Positions 8,800 to 18,689 are shown, counted from the stretch's first letter. The stretch is DNA of 64,000 nt from RPQJ01 sp963793005 (GCA_963793005.1 CAWBYP010000002.1:2356001-2420000); one strand, 5' to 3'. Numbers and translations: made by a program. The notes: a model not told the origin generated them from the sequence alone.

Positions 8800-10184
8800 G
8801 TGAGCGCTGAGACACGCGCCCTGGCCGCGCGGTTCCCGAAGGACTTCGTCTGGGGCGTTGCGACCAGTGCCTACCAGATCGAGGGCGCCGCGCACGAGGA
8901 CGGCCGGGGCGACTCGATCTGGGACGAGTTCTGCCGGCGCCCGGGCACGATCAAGGACGGCAGCAACGGCGATCGCGCCTGCGACCACTACCACCGGGTC
9001 GACGAGGACGTCGCGCTGATCGCGGGTCTCCAGGCTCATGCCTACCGCTTCTCGATCGCCTGGCCGCGTGTCCAGCCGCTCGGCGAGGGCGCATGGAACA
9101 ATAAGGGGTTCGCGTTCTACGACCGCCTGGTCGACGCACTGCTCGCGAGGGGCATCGCGCCGTACCTGACCCTTTACCACTGGGACCTGCCGCAGGCCTT
9201 GCAGGACAAAGGCGGCTGGATGAGCCGCGATACGACACTGCGCTTCGCTGAATACGCGGCCGAGATCGGGCGCAGGTTCGGCGACCGCGTCGCTTCAATT
9301 GCCACGCACAATGAGCCCTGGGTGGTCGCGGTGCTCGGCCACGAGGCGGGCATCTTCGCGCCGGGCCTGCGCAGCCAGAAGGCGGCCATGCAGGTGGCCC
9401 ATCACCTGCTGCTGAGCCACGGAATCGCCCTCGATGCGCTCCGCTCACAGGGATGCAGGGCGCCGCTGGGCATCGTTCTGAACCAGTCGCCGATCCACGC
9501 GGCGACGGATTCGCCCGAGGACCTTGCAAGGGCACGCCTCGACGACGGGCTGACCATCCGCTGGTACATGGATGCGCTGCTGCGTGGCCAGTATCCGCAG
9601 GACGTATTGAATTTTCTCGGCGAGGACGCGCCCTGCATACAGGCAGGGGACATGGACGTGATCCGTCGTCCACTCGATTTCCTCGGCATCAACTACTACA
9701 CGCGCAACGTTTCCGGGACTGGCGCACCGCTGGGTCCGGTCCAGTCGGGCAAGGAAGTCACCGACATGGGCTGGGAAGTATTCCCGGCGGGCCTCTCGGA
9801 ACTGCTCGAGCGGCTGCACGCCGACTACCGGCTGCCGCCGATCTACATCACGGAAAACGGCGCCGCATACGCGGATCGCCTCGTCGACGGGCGCGTGGGC
9901 GACGCCGGCCGGATCCGCTACCTGCGGTTCGCACATCGCCGCGCATGGCGGATGCGCTCGAGGCAGGCGTCGACGTGCGCGGCTACTTCGTCTGGAGCCT
10001 GCTCGACAACTTCGAGTGGGCGGACGGCTACTCGAAGCGCTTTGGCCTGGTCCACGTCGACTATGAAACCCAGCGGCGCACGCTGAAGGACAGCGCGCTG
10101 TGGTACCGGGCGCTGATAGGCGAGCACACCGGTGACCTACGCCAGAAAGTCGTGGGCGCGGACGCGTGGCGGGTGACGCGATGA
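8800..10184 (+). CDS. GH1 beta-glucosidase, frameshifted near the C-terminus
   Basis: Glycoside hydrolase family 1 beta-glucosidase that would release glucose from beta-glucan oligosaccharides in the cytoplasm (no signal peptide). Motifs: THNEPW (acid/base E172) and ITENG (nucleophile E352). The frame is correct to R376; thereafter the expected end (VRGYFVWSLLDNFEW onward) lies in another frame, from ATG 9945 to the stop at 10182-10184. Two extra bases between about 9928 and 9944 explain the shift; unrepaired, translation would stop at 10086 with an unrelated tail lacking the last strand and helix of the barrel. GTG 8800 is preceded by GGTGGA; GTG 8788 is an alternative. The repaired end overlaps GH16 by 4 nt (ATGA), arguing that the gene was intact recently or still is. 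Confidence 0.85.
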
Positions 10185-11077
10185 CAACCAGCAGCAGGCG
10201 CTGGAAGCTCGTCTGGAGCGACGAGTTCGACGGTGATGTGATCGACCCGACCAAGTGGGACTTCGAACTCGGCAACGGGTTCTTCGACTACAAGAAACAC
10301 GAGTGGGTTCCGGGCTGGGGCAACGAAGAACTGCAGTACTACACGCGCGATCCCGAGAACGCGTGCGTCAGGGACAGCCTGCTGTACATCCGCGCGCTGA
10401 AAGAGCCGCTGCACGGCTGCGGCTATACCTCGGCACGCATCCGGACGCGCAGGCGCGACGGTACGCCGCTCTTCACCAAGCGCTACGGCAAGTTCGAGTT
10501 CCGCGCCAGGGTGCCGCACGGCAAGGGACTGTGGCCCGCGATCTGGATGCTGCCCCAGGACGACAAGTACGGCGGCTGGGCCGCGTCCGGCGAGATCGAC
10601 GTCATGGAGATCGTCGGCCTGCGCCCGGCCGAGTACCTGGCCAGCGTCCACTTCGGGTCGCACGCCCCGAAGCGCTCGCTGGTCACGCACGTGCACAAGT
10701 TCCCGGAAGGCCAGTCGGTGGCCGATTTCCACGTCTACGCAGTCGAGTGGGAGCCGGGCGAGATCCGCTGGTCAGTTGACGGCGAGGTCTGGGCCACGCA
10801 GACGTTCTGGTGGAGCTGCAGCAAGACGCGCAACGGCAAGGGCATCGAAGCGCGCAGCAGCGCGGACCTGAATCCCTGGCCCGCGCCTTTCGACCAGCCC
10901 TTTTATATCGTGATGAATGTCGCGGTCGGCGGCGACTTCCCGGGAGTTCCGAATCCGCAGACGAAGTTTCCGGCCGAACTGGTCGTCGACTATGTGCGGG
11001 TATACGACCGGGTGGGCGGCTACGGCAAACCCGCGCCGCGCGGCAAAGGCCGGTTTCCGTACCAGAAGAAACGTTGA
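10181..11077 (+). CDS. GH16 beta-1,3-glucanase (laminarinase-type), no signal peptide
   Basis: Family 16 endo-beta-1,3-glucanase of the laminarinase type, 298 residues. GEIDVMEIVG carries the EIDxxE signature, giving nucleophile E138, D140 and acid/base E143. WSDEFDG at the N-terminus and the C-terminal strand VVDYVRVYD are typical. The catalytic domain begins at residue 8, with no signal peptide or lipobox, which is unusual for this mostly secreted family and suggests action in the cytoplasm on imported oligosaccharides. ATG 10181 overlaps the repaired GH1 stop by 4 nt, pointing to translational coupling; GTG 10166 is less likely. Confidence 0.92.
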   Translation: MTTSSRRWKLVWSDEFDGDVIDPTKWDFELGNGFFDYKKHEWVPGWGNEELQYYTRDPENACVRDSLLYIRALKEPLHGCGYTSARIRTRRRDGTPLFTKRYGKFEFRARVPHGKGLWPAIWMLPQDDKYGGWAASGEIDVMEIVGLRPAEYLASVHFGSHAPKRSLVTHVHKFPEGQSVADFHVYAVEWEPGEIRWSVDGEVWATQTFWWSCSKTRNGKGIEARSSADLNPWPAPFDQPFYIVMNVAVGGDFPGVPNPQTKFPAELVVDYVRVYDRVGGYGKPAPRGKGRFPYQKKR

Positions 11078-11113
11078 TTGTGACGCGCCTCGCGGGGCGC
11101 TTCGGGGGACCCT

Positions 11114-13519
11114 GTGAAGACCAAAAACTACAAGCTATCCGTGTCCGAGAAGTTCGGCTACGGGCTCGGCGATCTCGCTTCGAACATGTTCTGGCAGATG
11201 TTCGCGATCTTCATGGCGAAGTTCTACACGGACGTATTCCTGCTCGGCGCCGCCACGATGGGCACGATGATGCTGGTGACCCGCATCGCCGACGCGTTCG
11301 TCGACCCGATCATCGGCACCATCGCCGACCGCACTGAGACTCGCTGGGGACACTTCAGGCCCTACCTGGTCTGGATGGCCATCCCGATGGCTGCGACTGC
11401 GGTTCTCGCGTTCACCGCACCGAGCTTCACCGGCACGGCCCGCATCGTGTACGCCTACGTCACGCTGATGCTGATGATGTTCGCGTACTCGGCCATCAAC
11501 ATCCCGTACTCGGCGCTGCTAGGCGTGCTGACGCCGGATTCCAAGGAACGCACCAGCGTCACCTCGTACCGCTTCGTGATGGCGCTGATCCCGGTATTCA
11601 TCATCGTCAATACGGCCATGCCGCTGGTGCGGTACTTCGGCGGCAGCGACACGTCACCGTACGGCTGGCAGATGACGATGGTCGTCTACTCGGTCTTCGC
11701 GGTGCTGCTCTATTTCGCGACATTCGCCATGACGCGCGAGCGCGTGCAGCCGCCACCCAAGCAGGAAACCTCGCTGTCGACTGATCTCAAGGACCTGCTG
11801 CGCAACCGCCCGTGGGTGGTGCTGTGCGGGGTCGGCATCGCGGCGCTGACGTTCGGCAATATCCGCAACACCGTGACCATCTATTACTTCGACTACGTGG
11901 TGCCGAACGGCGGCGGGTACTTCGGTCCGGTGATGACCACCGGGGCGGTAGCCTTCATTCTCGGCGTCATGGCCACTTCGCCGCTCGCGAAGCGCTTCGG
12001 CAAGCGGAAATTCTACCTCGTGTCGATGTCGCTGACTGCGTTGCTGACCATCGGTTTCTATTTCGTGCCGCCGGAGAACATCAAGCTGGTCTGGGCGGCC
12101 AACACGATCATCAATTTCTGTGCCGCACCGACCGCGCCACTGGTCTGGGCGATGTACGCCGATACGGCTGACTACTCGGAGTGGAAGTGGGGCCGCCGGG
12201 CCACCGGGCTGATCTTCTCGGCGGCGTCATTTGCGCAGAAATTCGGGTGGGCCATTGGTGGCGCCGGCGCCGGCTGGCTGCTGGCGTATTTCGGTTACCT
12301 GCCGAACGTCGCGCAGGGCCCGCGCACCATCCACGGCATCGTGCTGATGATGAGCGTGATCCCGGCCATCGCAGCCATCGCCGCGGTTGCGGCGCTGTGG
12401 TTCTACGAGATCGACGAGGCGATGGTGCAGCAGATGTCGACTGACCTGGCGGCGCGGCGCGGACCCGAGCCGGACGAGGATGTCGCCGCCACACCTGCGG
12501 CCGTGCCGCCGGCGGTTCCGGCATTCGCCGTTGCCGAGCACCCGGAGGTCGTGGTCGGCCGCTCTTCCTCGGATCTGCAGCAAGCTGAACCGACAGCCTG
12601 GAGGCGCGCGCCGTCGGCGCCGCGGATTCCGGTGCTGGCTGGTGCCCGCTGGCAGGGGGCACCGCCTCCGCCCGCGCTGTCACCCGAGGAACTCGCCAAC
12701 CTGGCTGGCGAGTTCGCTGCCTCGCTGCACGCGGGCGTGCACGGCCTGTGCTTCAGTCCCTACCTCGAGGGCCAGGCGCCGGGTTCGATGGTCAGCGAAC
12801 AGCAGATCCGCGCGCGCCTCGGAATCATCCGTCCCTACACAGGCTGGGTGCGCACTTTCTCCTGCACCGACGGCCATGAGCACACGCCGCGGATCGCCCG
12901 CGAGATGGGGCTGAAGACGCTGGTAGGTGCGTGGCTGGGGACCGACCGTGATATCAACGAGCGCGAAATCGCCGGAGCGATCGCGGTCGCGCAGGCAGGG
13001 CATGCCGACATACTGGCGGTGGGCAACGAAGTGCTGCTGCGCGAAGACATGTCCGAGGACGAGCTGCTCGGCTACATCGAGCGCGTCAAGCAGGCGGTGC
13101 CGGGAGTGCCGGTCGGCTACGTCGATGCCTACTACCTGTTCGAGAGACATCCCAGGGTGACGGCAGCCTGCGACGTGGTGCTGACCAACTGCTACCCGTT
13201 CTGGGAGGGCTGCCCGCGCGAAGAGGCAATCGCCTACATGCAGGCGATGTACCACCGCACCGTCGCGGTGGCCGGCGGCAAGCGGGTCATCATCAGCGAG
13301 ACGGGCTGGCCGCACACCGGCACGGCCTTCCACGGTGCCGTGCCGTCGGTGGAGGGCGCGATGCGCTACTTCATCGATACGTACCGCTGGGCCAGGCAGG
13401 ACGGAGTCGAAGTCTTCTACTTCTCGGCGTTCGACGAGGCGTGGAAGGTGGGCGTCGAAGGCGACGTCGGCGCCTACTGGGGCCTGTGGGACAAGGACGG
13501 CCTGCCTAAGTACGTGTAG
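11114..13519 (+). CDS. MFS (GPH-type) sugar transporter fused to a GH17 domain
   Basis: Two-domain inner-membrane protein of 801 residues. Residues about 10-435 are a 12-helix glycoside-pentoside-hexuronide cation symporter domain (SEKFGYGLGD at the start, then DRTETRWGHFRPY after helix 2, then YADTADYSEWKWGRR). An alanine/proline-rich linker (about 455-520) leads to a GH17 catalytic domain (about 525-801) with VGNE (acid/base E639) and ISETGW (nucleophile E729). In this transporter family both termini face the cytoplasm, so the hydrolase would act on sugars as they enter. GTG 11114 follows GGGGGA. No stop or frame change lies between the domains, and a separate GH17 gene follows 18 nt later. 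Confidence 0.88.
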   Translation: MKTKNYKLSVSEKFGYGLGDLASNMFWQMFAIFMAKFYTDVFLLGAATMGTMMLVTRIADAFVDPIIGTIADRTETRWGHFRPYLVWMAIPMAATAVLAFTAPSFTGTARIVYAYVTLMLMMFAYSAINIPYSALLGVLTPDSKERTSVTSYRFVMALIPVFIIVNTAMPLVRYFGGSDTSPYGWQMTMVVYSVFAVLLYFATFAMTRERVQPPPKQETSLSTDLKDLLRNRPWVVLCGVGIAALTFGNIRNTVTIYYFDYVVPNGGGYFGPVMTTGAVAFILGVMATSPLAKRFGKRKFYLVSMSLTALLTIGFYFVPPENIKLVWAANTIINFCAAPTAPLVWAMYADTADYSEWKWGRRATGLIFSAASFAQKFGWAIGGAGAGWLLAYFGYLPNVAQGPRTIHGIVLMMSVIPAIAAIAAVAALWFYEIDEAMVQQMSTDLAARRGPEPDEDVAATPAAVPPAVPAFAVAEHPEVVVGRSSSDLQQAEPTAWRRAPSAPRIPVLAGARWQGAPPPPALSPEELANLAGEFAASLHAGVHGLCFSPYLEGQAPGSMVSEQQIRARLGIIRPYTGWVRTFSCTDGHEHTPRIAREMGLKTLVGAWLGTDRDINEREIAGAIAVAQAGHADILAVGNEVLLREDMSEDELLGYIERVKQAVPGVPVGYVDAYYLFERHPRVTAACDVVLTNCYPFWEGCPREEAIAYMQAMYHRTVAVAGGKRVIISETGWPHTGTAFHGAVPSVEGAMRYFIDTYRWARQDGVEVFYFSAFDEAWKVGVEGDVGAYWGLWDKDGLPKYV

Positions 13520-13537
13520 GCCCGGAGACGATCGCCG

Positions 13538-14479
13538 ATGCTCAAGCTGCCATACGGAAACGCAATCTGCTACTCGGGTTATCGCCGCGGCCAGAGCCCG
13601 GGGGAAAGGCTCTACCCGTCGCTGGCAGAGATCCGCGAGGACCTGCACATACTGCACAAGAACTGGCGATTGCTTCGCCTGTACGACTGCAGCACACATG
13701 CCGAACGCGTGCTGGAGGTCATCCGGCGGGACCGCCTCGATTTCCAGGTCATGCTGGGTGCGCACCTGGGCGCCGAGATGAACAATTTCGGCTGCCCGTG
13801 GGGCGCTACCTACAGCGAAGAACAGCTGGAAGCAAACGTTGCCGAGAACGACGCCGAGATCGAGCGGCTCATTACGCTCGCACGCCACAATGACGACATC
13901 GTGTTCTCGGTGGCGGTCGGTAATGAAGCGACCGTCGACTGGACCGACCATTTCGTGCCGGTCGATCGGATGATCCAGCATGTCCGCCGCGTCAAGGACG
14001 GCGTGCCGCAGCCCGTGACGTTCTGCGAGAACTATGTGCCGTGGCGCGAAAAGCTGCGCGACCTGGTGCGCGAGCTGGATTTCATCTCGCTGCACACCTA
14101 CCCGGTCTGGGAGTACAAGCACGTGCACGACGCACTGCATTACTCCAAGGACAATTATCACAGCGTCGCCAGCCTGTATCCCGACAAGCCGGTGGTCATC
14201 AGCGAGGCGGGCTGGGCGACGAACTCGAACGGCCGCGGCATCAACCCGGAGAACTCGTCGCAGGAACTGCAGGCGATCTACTACCAGGACCTGATGGAGT
14301 GGACCAGCAGCGAGCGCATCCTGACTTTCGTGTTCGAGGCATTCGACGAGCCCTGGAAGGGGTCGTCGGACCCATTGGAGCCCGAGAAGCACTGGGGCCT
14401 GTTCACCGTGGATCGAGAGCCGAAGATCGTCATGCAGCAGCTCTACGCCGATCGACTGCGCAATCGCCGGACCGCATGA
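13538..14479 (+). CDS. GH17-family protein, cytoplasmic
   Basis: A 313-residue stand-alone GH17 enzyme without signal peptide. VAVGNEATV gives acid/base E130 and ISEAGW gives nucleophile E223; the barrel end FEAFDEPWKG and HWGLF are family-like. It lies 18 nt after the transporter-GH17 fusion, with GGAGA upstream of ATG 13538, so it is probably in the same unit. Sequence pattern differs from the fused GH17, suggesting division of labour (for example chain-length preference or transfer versus hydrolysis) rather than a recent copy. Confidence 0.85.
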   Translation: MLKLPYGNAICYSGYRRGQSPGERLYPSLAEIREDLHILHKNWRLLRLYDCSTHAERVLEVIRRDRLDFQVMLGAHLGAEMNNFGCPWGATYSEEQLEANVAENDAEIERLITLARHNDDIVFSVAVGNEATVDWTDHFVPVDRMIQHVRRVKDGVPQPVTFCENYVPWREKLRDLVRELDFISLHTYPVWEYKHVHDALHYSKDNYHSVASLYPDKPVVISEAGWATNSNGRGINPENSSQELQAIYYQDLMEWTSSERILTFVFEAFDEPWKGSSDPLEPEKHWGLFTVDREPKIVMQQLYADRLRNRRTA

Positions 14480-14546
14480 GGCCGCCCGCACCCTCGCGCC
14501 TGGCGGGCCACCGACAGGTACCGACGCAGACCATCACGGGCTGAAC

Positions 14547-16037
14547 ATGCCGCAGGGGAAGACCGCCTTGATGATGCAGCCGTTCGACATGGTCGTGTTC
14601 GGCGGACGGGGCGATCTCGCCAAGCGCAAGCTGCTTCCAGCGCTCTATCACCTCGATCACGAGAACCGGCTGCCGCAGGACGGGCGCATCATCGCCGTTT
14701 CGCGCGGCAGCATGAGCCGCGACGACTACCGTGAGCTGGTGAGGGAAGCCTGCGCGACGGAGCTTCCCACCGGGCAGTTCGACGACGAGACCTGGCAGCG
14801 GTTTTCAGCACGGCTCGATTACGTCGAGGTCGACGCGACCGACGCTGCGGCCTTCGGCGCCCTGCGCGCTGCCCTTGCCGGGCGCGACGCGACGGTGCGC
14901 TGCTTCTACCTGGCGACGGCACCCGAACTGTTCGGTCCGATCGCTTCCAACCTCGCGGGCGCCGGGCTCGTAACACCGGTGACCCGGCTGGTGCTGGAGA
15001 AACCGCTCGGCAAGGATCTCGCCTCGGCAAAGGCCATCAATGCCGCGATCGGCGCCAGCTTTTCCGAGCAGCAGATCTTCCGCATCGATCACTACCTCGG
15101 CAAGGAAACGGTGCAGAACCTGATGGTGCTGCGCTTTGCCAACGGGCTGTTCGAGCCGCTGTGGAATCGAACTTTCGTCGATCACGTGCAGATCACGGTG
15201 GCCGAGACGGTCGGCGTCGGCGGACGCTGGGGCTATTACGACCAGGCGGGCGCGCTGCGGGACATGGTGCAGAACCACATGCTGCAGCTGCTGTGTCTCA
15301 CCGCGATGGAGCCGCCGATCACGCTCGACGACGACGCAGTCCGCGACGAAAAGCTGAAGGTCCTGAAGTCGCTGGCCCCGATTGGCGGCGCGGATGTTGC
15401 GCACTTGACCGTCCGCGGCCAGTACCGCGCGGGTGCAATCGACGGACAGCCCGTGCCCGGCTACCTGGAGGAAATCGATGCGTCCCCGGCCAGCGGCACC
15501 GAGACCTTCGTCGCGGTCAAGGCTGGCATCGAGAACTGGCGCTGGGCGGGTGTTCCGTTCTACCTGCGCACCGGCAAGCGCTTACCGTCGCGCGCGTCGG
15601 AGATCGTCGTGCAGTTCCGCACGCCGCCACACGACCTGTATCCGCAGAGCGCAGGCGCGATCCACCCGAACCGGCTGGTGATGCGCCTGCAACCCGACGA
15701 GGGAATCCGCCTGCTGATGATGAGCAAGCAGCGCGGGCCGGGCGAAATGAAGCTCCGGCAGACCGCACTAGACCTGAGCTTCAACGAGACTTTCGGGGGC
15801 CGCAGCCCGGGCGCGTACGAAAGACTGCTGCTCGACGTGATCCGGGGCCGGCCGACGCTGTTCATGCGCGTGGATGAATTGCAGGCCGCGTGGCGCTGGA
15901 CCGACCAGATCCTGGCCGCCTGGAACCAGCAGGGAATCGTGCCCAGGTCATACACCAGCGGCAGCTGGGGACCGAGCGCCGCCGTGGCATTGATCGAGCG
16001 TGACGGCCGGACCTGGCACGAGGACGAGCCGTCATGA
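14547..16037 (+). CDS. zwf: Glucose-6-phosphate 1-dehydrogenase
   Basis: Oxidises glucose-6-phosphate to 6-phosphogluconolactone with NAD(P), the first step towards the Entner-Doudoroff pathway. The N-terminal nucleotide-binding loop is GGRGDLAKRKL (residues 19-29; the usual second residue pair is altered to GR), EKPLGKD follows, and the substrate-site motif DHYLGK is at 181-186. Length 496 is normal. ATG 14571 is a possible alternative start with GGGGAAG upstream. It overlaps edd by 4 nt (ATGA) and heads a zwf-edd-eda set placed directly behind the glucan genes. A 6-phosphogluconolactonase and a glucokinase are not present in the window. Confidence 0.95.
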   Translation: MPQGKTALMMQPFDMVVFGGRGDLAKRKLLPALYHLDHENRLPQDGRIIAVSRGSMSRDDYRELVREACATELPTGQFDDETWQRFSARLDYVEVDATDAAAFGALRAALAGRDATVRCFYLATAPELFGPIASNLAGAGLVTPVTRLVLEKPLGKDLASAKAINAAIGASFSEQQIFRIDHYLGKETVQNLMVLRFANGLFEPLWNRTFVDHVQITVAETVGVGGRWGYYDQAGALRDMVQNHMLQLLCLTAMEPPITLDDDAVRDEKLKVLKSLAPIGGADVAHLTVRGQYRAGAIDGQPVPGYLEEIDASPASGTETFVAVKAGIENWRWAGVPFYLRTGKRLPSRASEIVVQFRTPPHDLYPQSAGAIHPNRLVMRLQPDEGIRLLMMSKQRGPGEMKLRQTALDLSFNETFGGRSPGAYERLLLDVIRGRPTLFMRVDELQAAWRWTDQILAAWNQQGIVPRSYTSGSWGPSAAVALIERDGRTWHEDEPS

Positions 16038-17887
16038 CGCACCCGGTGGTCGCCGAGGTGACGGAGCGGATTCGCGCTCGCAGCGAGCCGCGACGCCTGG
16101 ATTATCTTGATCGTATCGCTGCAAACGACGGACGCGGCACCCACCGGGCCCGTCTGTCCTGCGGCAACCTGGCGCACGGTTTTGCCGCGAGCAGTGCTGC
16201 GGAGAAGTCGGCGCTCGCGGCGGGCCAGCGTCCCAATATCGGTATCATCACGGCCTACAACGACATGTTGTCGGCGCACCAGCCGCTGCAGGATTACCCG
16301 GGCATCATCAAGGCTGCCGCGCTGGCCGCGGGCGCGACCGCGCAGGTGGCAGGCGGCGTCCCGGCGATGTGCGACGGTGTCACCCAGGGCCGTGCCGGCA
16401 TGGAGCTTTCGCTGTTCAGTCGCGACGTCATTGCCATGTCCACGGCGATCGCCCTGTCGCACGACATGTTCGACGCGGCGCTCTGCCTCGGGGTCTGCGA
16501 CAAGATCGTGCCGGGCCTGCTGATCGGTGCGCTTGCGTATGGCCACCTGCCGGCGCTGTTCGTGCCGGCCGGGCCGATGACTTCCGGTTTGCCGAATGCC
16601 GAGAAATCACGCATCCGCCAGCTGTACGCGCAAGGAAAGGTCGGTCGCCCGGAGCTGCTGAAAGCCGAGGCCGAGTCCTATCACGGGCCGGGCACCTGTA
16701 CGTTCTACGGCACGGCCAACAGCAACCAGATGCTGATGGAGGTGATGGGCCTGCACATGCCAGGCAGCGCATTCGTCAATCCCGGCACGCCGCTGCGGCT
16801 CGCTCTCACGCAGGCTGCTGCACGGCGCGCTGTCGCGATCACGACGGCAAGCGGTGACTACCGGCCCGTGGGTCGCGTCGTAGACGAGCGCGCGATGGTC
16901 AATGCGATGGTGGGCCTGCTTGCGACAGCAGGCTCGACCAACCACACGATCCACCTGGTCGCGATCGCCGCTGCCGCTGGCATCGAGATCGACTGGCAGG
17001 ATTTCTCGGACCTGTCGCGGGTCACGCCGTCGCTGACGAAGATTTACCCGAACGGCCAGGCCGACGTGAATCACTTCCATGCAGCTGGCGGCATGGGCTT
17101 CGTCGTGCGGGAACTGCTCGAGGCGCGGCTGCTGCACGCGGATGTCACCACCGTGTGCGGCGACGGTCTCGCGGCATACGCCCAGGAGCCATTCCTGGAC
17201 GATGGCCGCCTGCTGTGGCGTCCGGCCCCGGGGCAGTCGCTGGACCCCGAGGTGCTGCGCCCGGCGGCAGATCCGTTCGCAGCGGACGGCGGCATCCGCC
17301 TGCTGACGGGCAACCTCGGCCGCGCGGTCATCAAGGTGTCTGCCGTGAAGGCGCAGCACCGGGTCATCGAGGCACCGGCCGCTGTCTTCGACAGCCAGGA
17401 CGCGGTGGTGGCTGCGTTCAAGGCCGGCAGGCTGCATCGCGACGTGATCGTCGTCGTGCGGTACCAGGGACCCCGGGCGAACGGCATGCCGGAGCTGCAC
17501 CAGCTCACGCCGTCGCTCGGCGTCCTGCTCGACCTTGGCCACAAGGTTGCGCTGGTCACTGATGGGCGCATGTCCGGCGCGTCGGGCAAAGTGCCTGCGG
17601 CCATCCACCTTTCGCCCGAGGCTGCCGCGGGTGGCCTCATCTCGCGCCTGCGTGATGGCGACCTGCTGCGACTGGACGCCGAGGCAGGCCGGCTCGAAGC
17701 GCTGCTCGATGTCCGCGAGCTCCAGGCACGGGAACGCCCATGCGGCGTGCCATCGGGCCATGACCTGGGTTTCGGGCGGGAACTGTTCACGAACATGCGC
17801 GGCTCAGTCACCAGTGCGGAGCAGGGCGCCATGACGTTCGGTGGTCCCTTGTACACGCAGCCCCTGGTAGTGGCTGTCGACCTTTGA
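16034..17887 (+). CDS. edd: Phosphogluconate dehydratase
   Basis: Converts 6-phosphogluconate to 2-keto-3-deoxy-6-phosphogluconate, the defining Entner-Doudoroff step, using an iron-sulfur cluster. Length 617 fits the family. Visible marks are MCDGVTQGRAGMELSLFSRD, GVCDKIVPG, GTCTFYGTANSNQM and, near the C-terminus, DGRMSGASGKVPAAIH. Conserved cysteines occur in the first three. Start overlaps the zwf stop by 4 nt and eda follows after 13 nt, so the three are co-translated or at least co-transcribed. Confidence 0.97.
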   Translation: MTHPVVAEVTERIRARSEPRRLDYLDRIAANDGRGTHRARLSCGNLAHGFAASSAAEKSALAAGQRPNIGIITAYNDMLSAHQPLQDYPGIIKAAALAAGATAQVAGGVPAMCDGVTQGRAGMELSLFSRDVIAMSTAIALSHDMFDAALCLGVCDKIVPGLLIGALAYGHLPALFVPAGPMTSGLPNAEKSRIRQLYAQGKVGRPELLKAEAESYHGPGTCTFYGTANSNQMLMEVMGLHMPGSAFVNPGTPLRLALTQAAARRAVAITTASGDYRPVGRVVDERAMVNAMVGLLATAGSTNHTIHLVAIAAAAGIEIDWQDFSDLSRVTPSLTKIYPNGQADVNHFHAAGGMGFVVRELLEARLLHADVTTVCGDGLAAYAQEPFLDDGRLLWRPAPGQSLDPEVLRPAADPFAADGGIRLLTGNLGRAVIKVSAVKAQHRVIEAPAAVFDSQDAVVAAFKAGRLHRDVIVVVRYQGPRANGMPELHQLTPSLGVLLDLGHKVALVTDGRMSGASGKVPAAIHLSPEAAAGGLISRLRDGDLLRLDAEAGRLEALLDVRELQARERPCGVPSGHDLGFGRELFTNMRGSVTSAEQGAMTFGGPLYTQPLVVAVDL

Positions 17888-17900
17888 AGGACCGAATCCA

Positions 17901-18536
17901 ATGCTGATCGAATTGCTGCGACGTTTCCGCGTGCTGCCGGTGCTGGTGATCGACGATCCAGTCGACGCCGTTCCGCTGGCCGTTGCGCTGCGCGATGCTG
18001 GTGTCGGCTGCGTGGAAGTGACGTTGCGGCGGCCGGGCGCCATCGACGCGATCCGCAGCATTCTCGCCGAGGTCGATGGCGTGTCGGTCGGCGCCGGTAC
18101 CGTCACCACGGTCGAACAGCTGGACCAGCTACGACGGCTGGGCGCTGCCTTTGCGGTCAGCCCCGGTACCAGCGCGGTACTGGTGCGGAAGGCGCAGGAA
18201 ATCGGGCTGCCGTACCTGCCCGGCGTGATCACGCCTTCCGAGGTCATGACGGGCCTCGAACTGGGCGTGACGGTATTCAAGTTCTTCCCGGCCGGCGCTT
18301 TCGGCGGCATCGGAGCGCTGCGCGCCTACGCCGATGTCTTCGGGCAAGTGCAGTTCTGTCCAACCGGCGGCATCGGCCCGGACAACCTTGCAGACTACAT
18401 TGCACTGCCTAACGTCGCTGCCGTGGGAAGTTCATGGCTGGCGCCTGCCGAGCTGGTCAAAGCACGGGACTGGCGCGCGATCGGCGAGCGTGCAGCGGTG
18501 ATGTTGTCGCGCCTCGCGCCGGTCGCCGTCGGCTGA
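17901..18536 (+). CDS. eda: KDPG aldolase
   Basis: 2-keto-3-deoxy-6-phosphogluconate aldolase, splitting KDPG into pyruvate and glyceraldehyde-3-phosphate. Residues: CVEVTLR with catalytic E39, and VFKFFPA with Schiff-base K127; the phosphate loop PTGGI follows. At 211 residues it matches the single-domain family. GAAGGA about 10 nt upstream of ATG 17901 supports the start. It ends the zwf-edd-eda group; a new regulated promoter lies about 120 nt downstream. Confidence 0.96.
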   Translation: MLIELLRRFRVLPVLVIDDPVDAVPLAVALRDAGVGCVEVTLRRPGAIDAIRSILAEVDGVSVGAGTVTTVEQLDQLRRLGAAFAVSPGTSAVLVRKAQEIGLPYLPGVITPSEVMTGLELGVTVFKFFPAGAFGGIGALRAYADVFGQVQFCPTGGIGPDNLADYIALPNVAAVGSSWLAPAELVKARDWRAIGERAAVMLSRLAPVAVG

Positions 18537-18659
18537 GCGCCGAGGCACCGTGGGGTCGGACTCGGGGCGGGCTCGCCGCCTCGATCAGGCCTGCCTGCGC
18601 GCAGCAAAGGCAGCGGATGTAGTTGCCGCTTTGCAGCAAAAATCCCCGCAGTCATTTGA

Positions 18660-18689
18660 TTGACACCGGCGAGACAAGCTGTGTAGATT
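18660..18689 (+). promoter_or_regulatory. Promoter of the large glucan-locus lipoprotein
   Basis: TTGACA (18660-18665), 18 nt spacer, TAGATT (18684-18689). The surrounding TTGATTGACAC and TAGATTTGG blocks match those at 7643-7680. Confidence 0.7.

Noticed and set aside
12680..14491. 603-codon minus-strand frame across the GH17 genes
   Set aside because: It covers two genes with intact GH17 catalytic motifs on the plus strand; the product is arginine/histidine/valine-rich shadow sequence.
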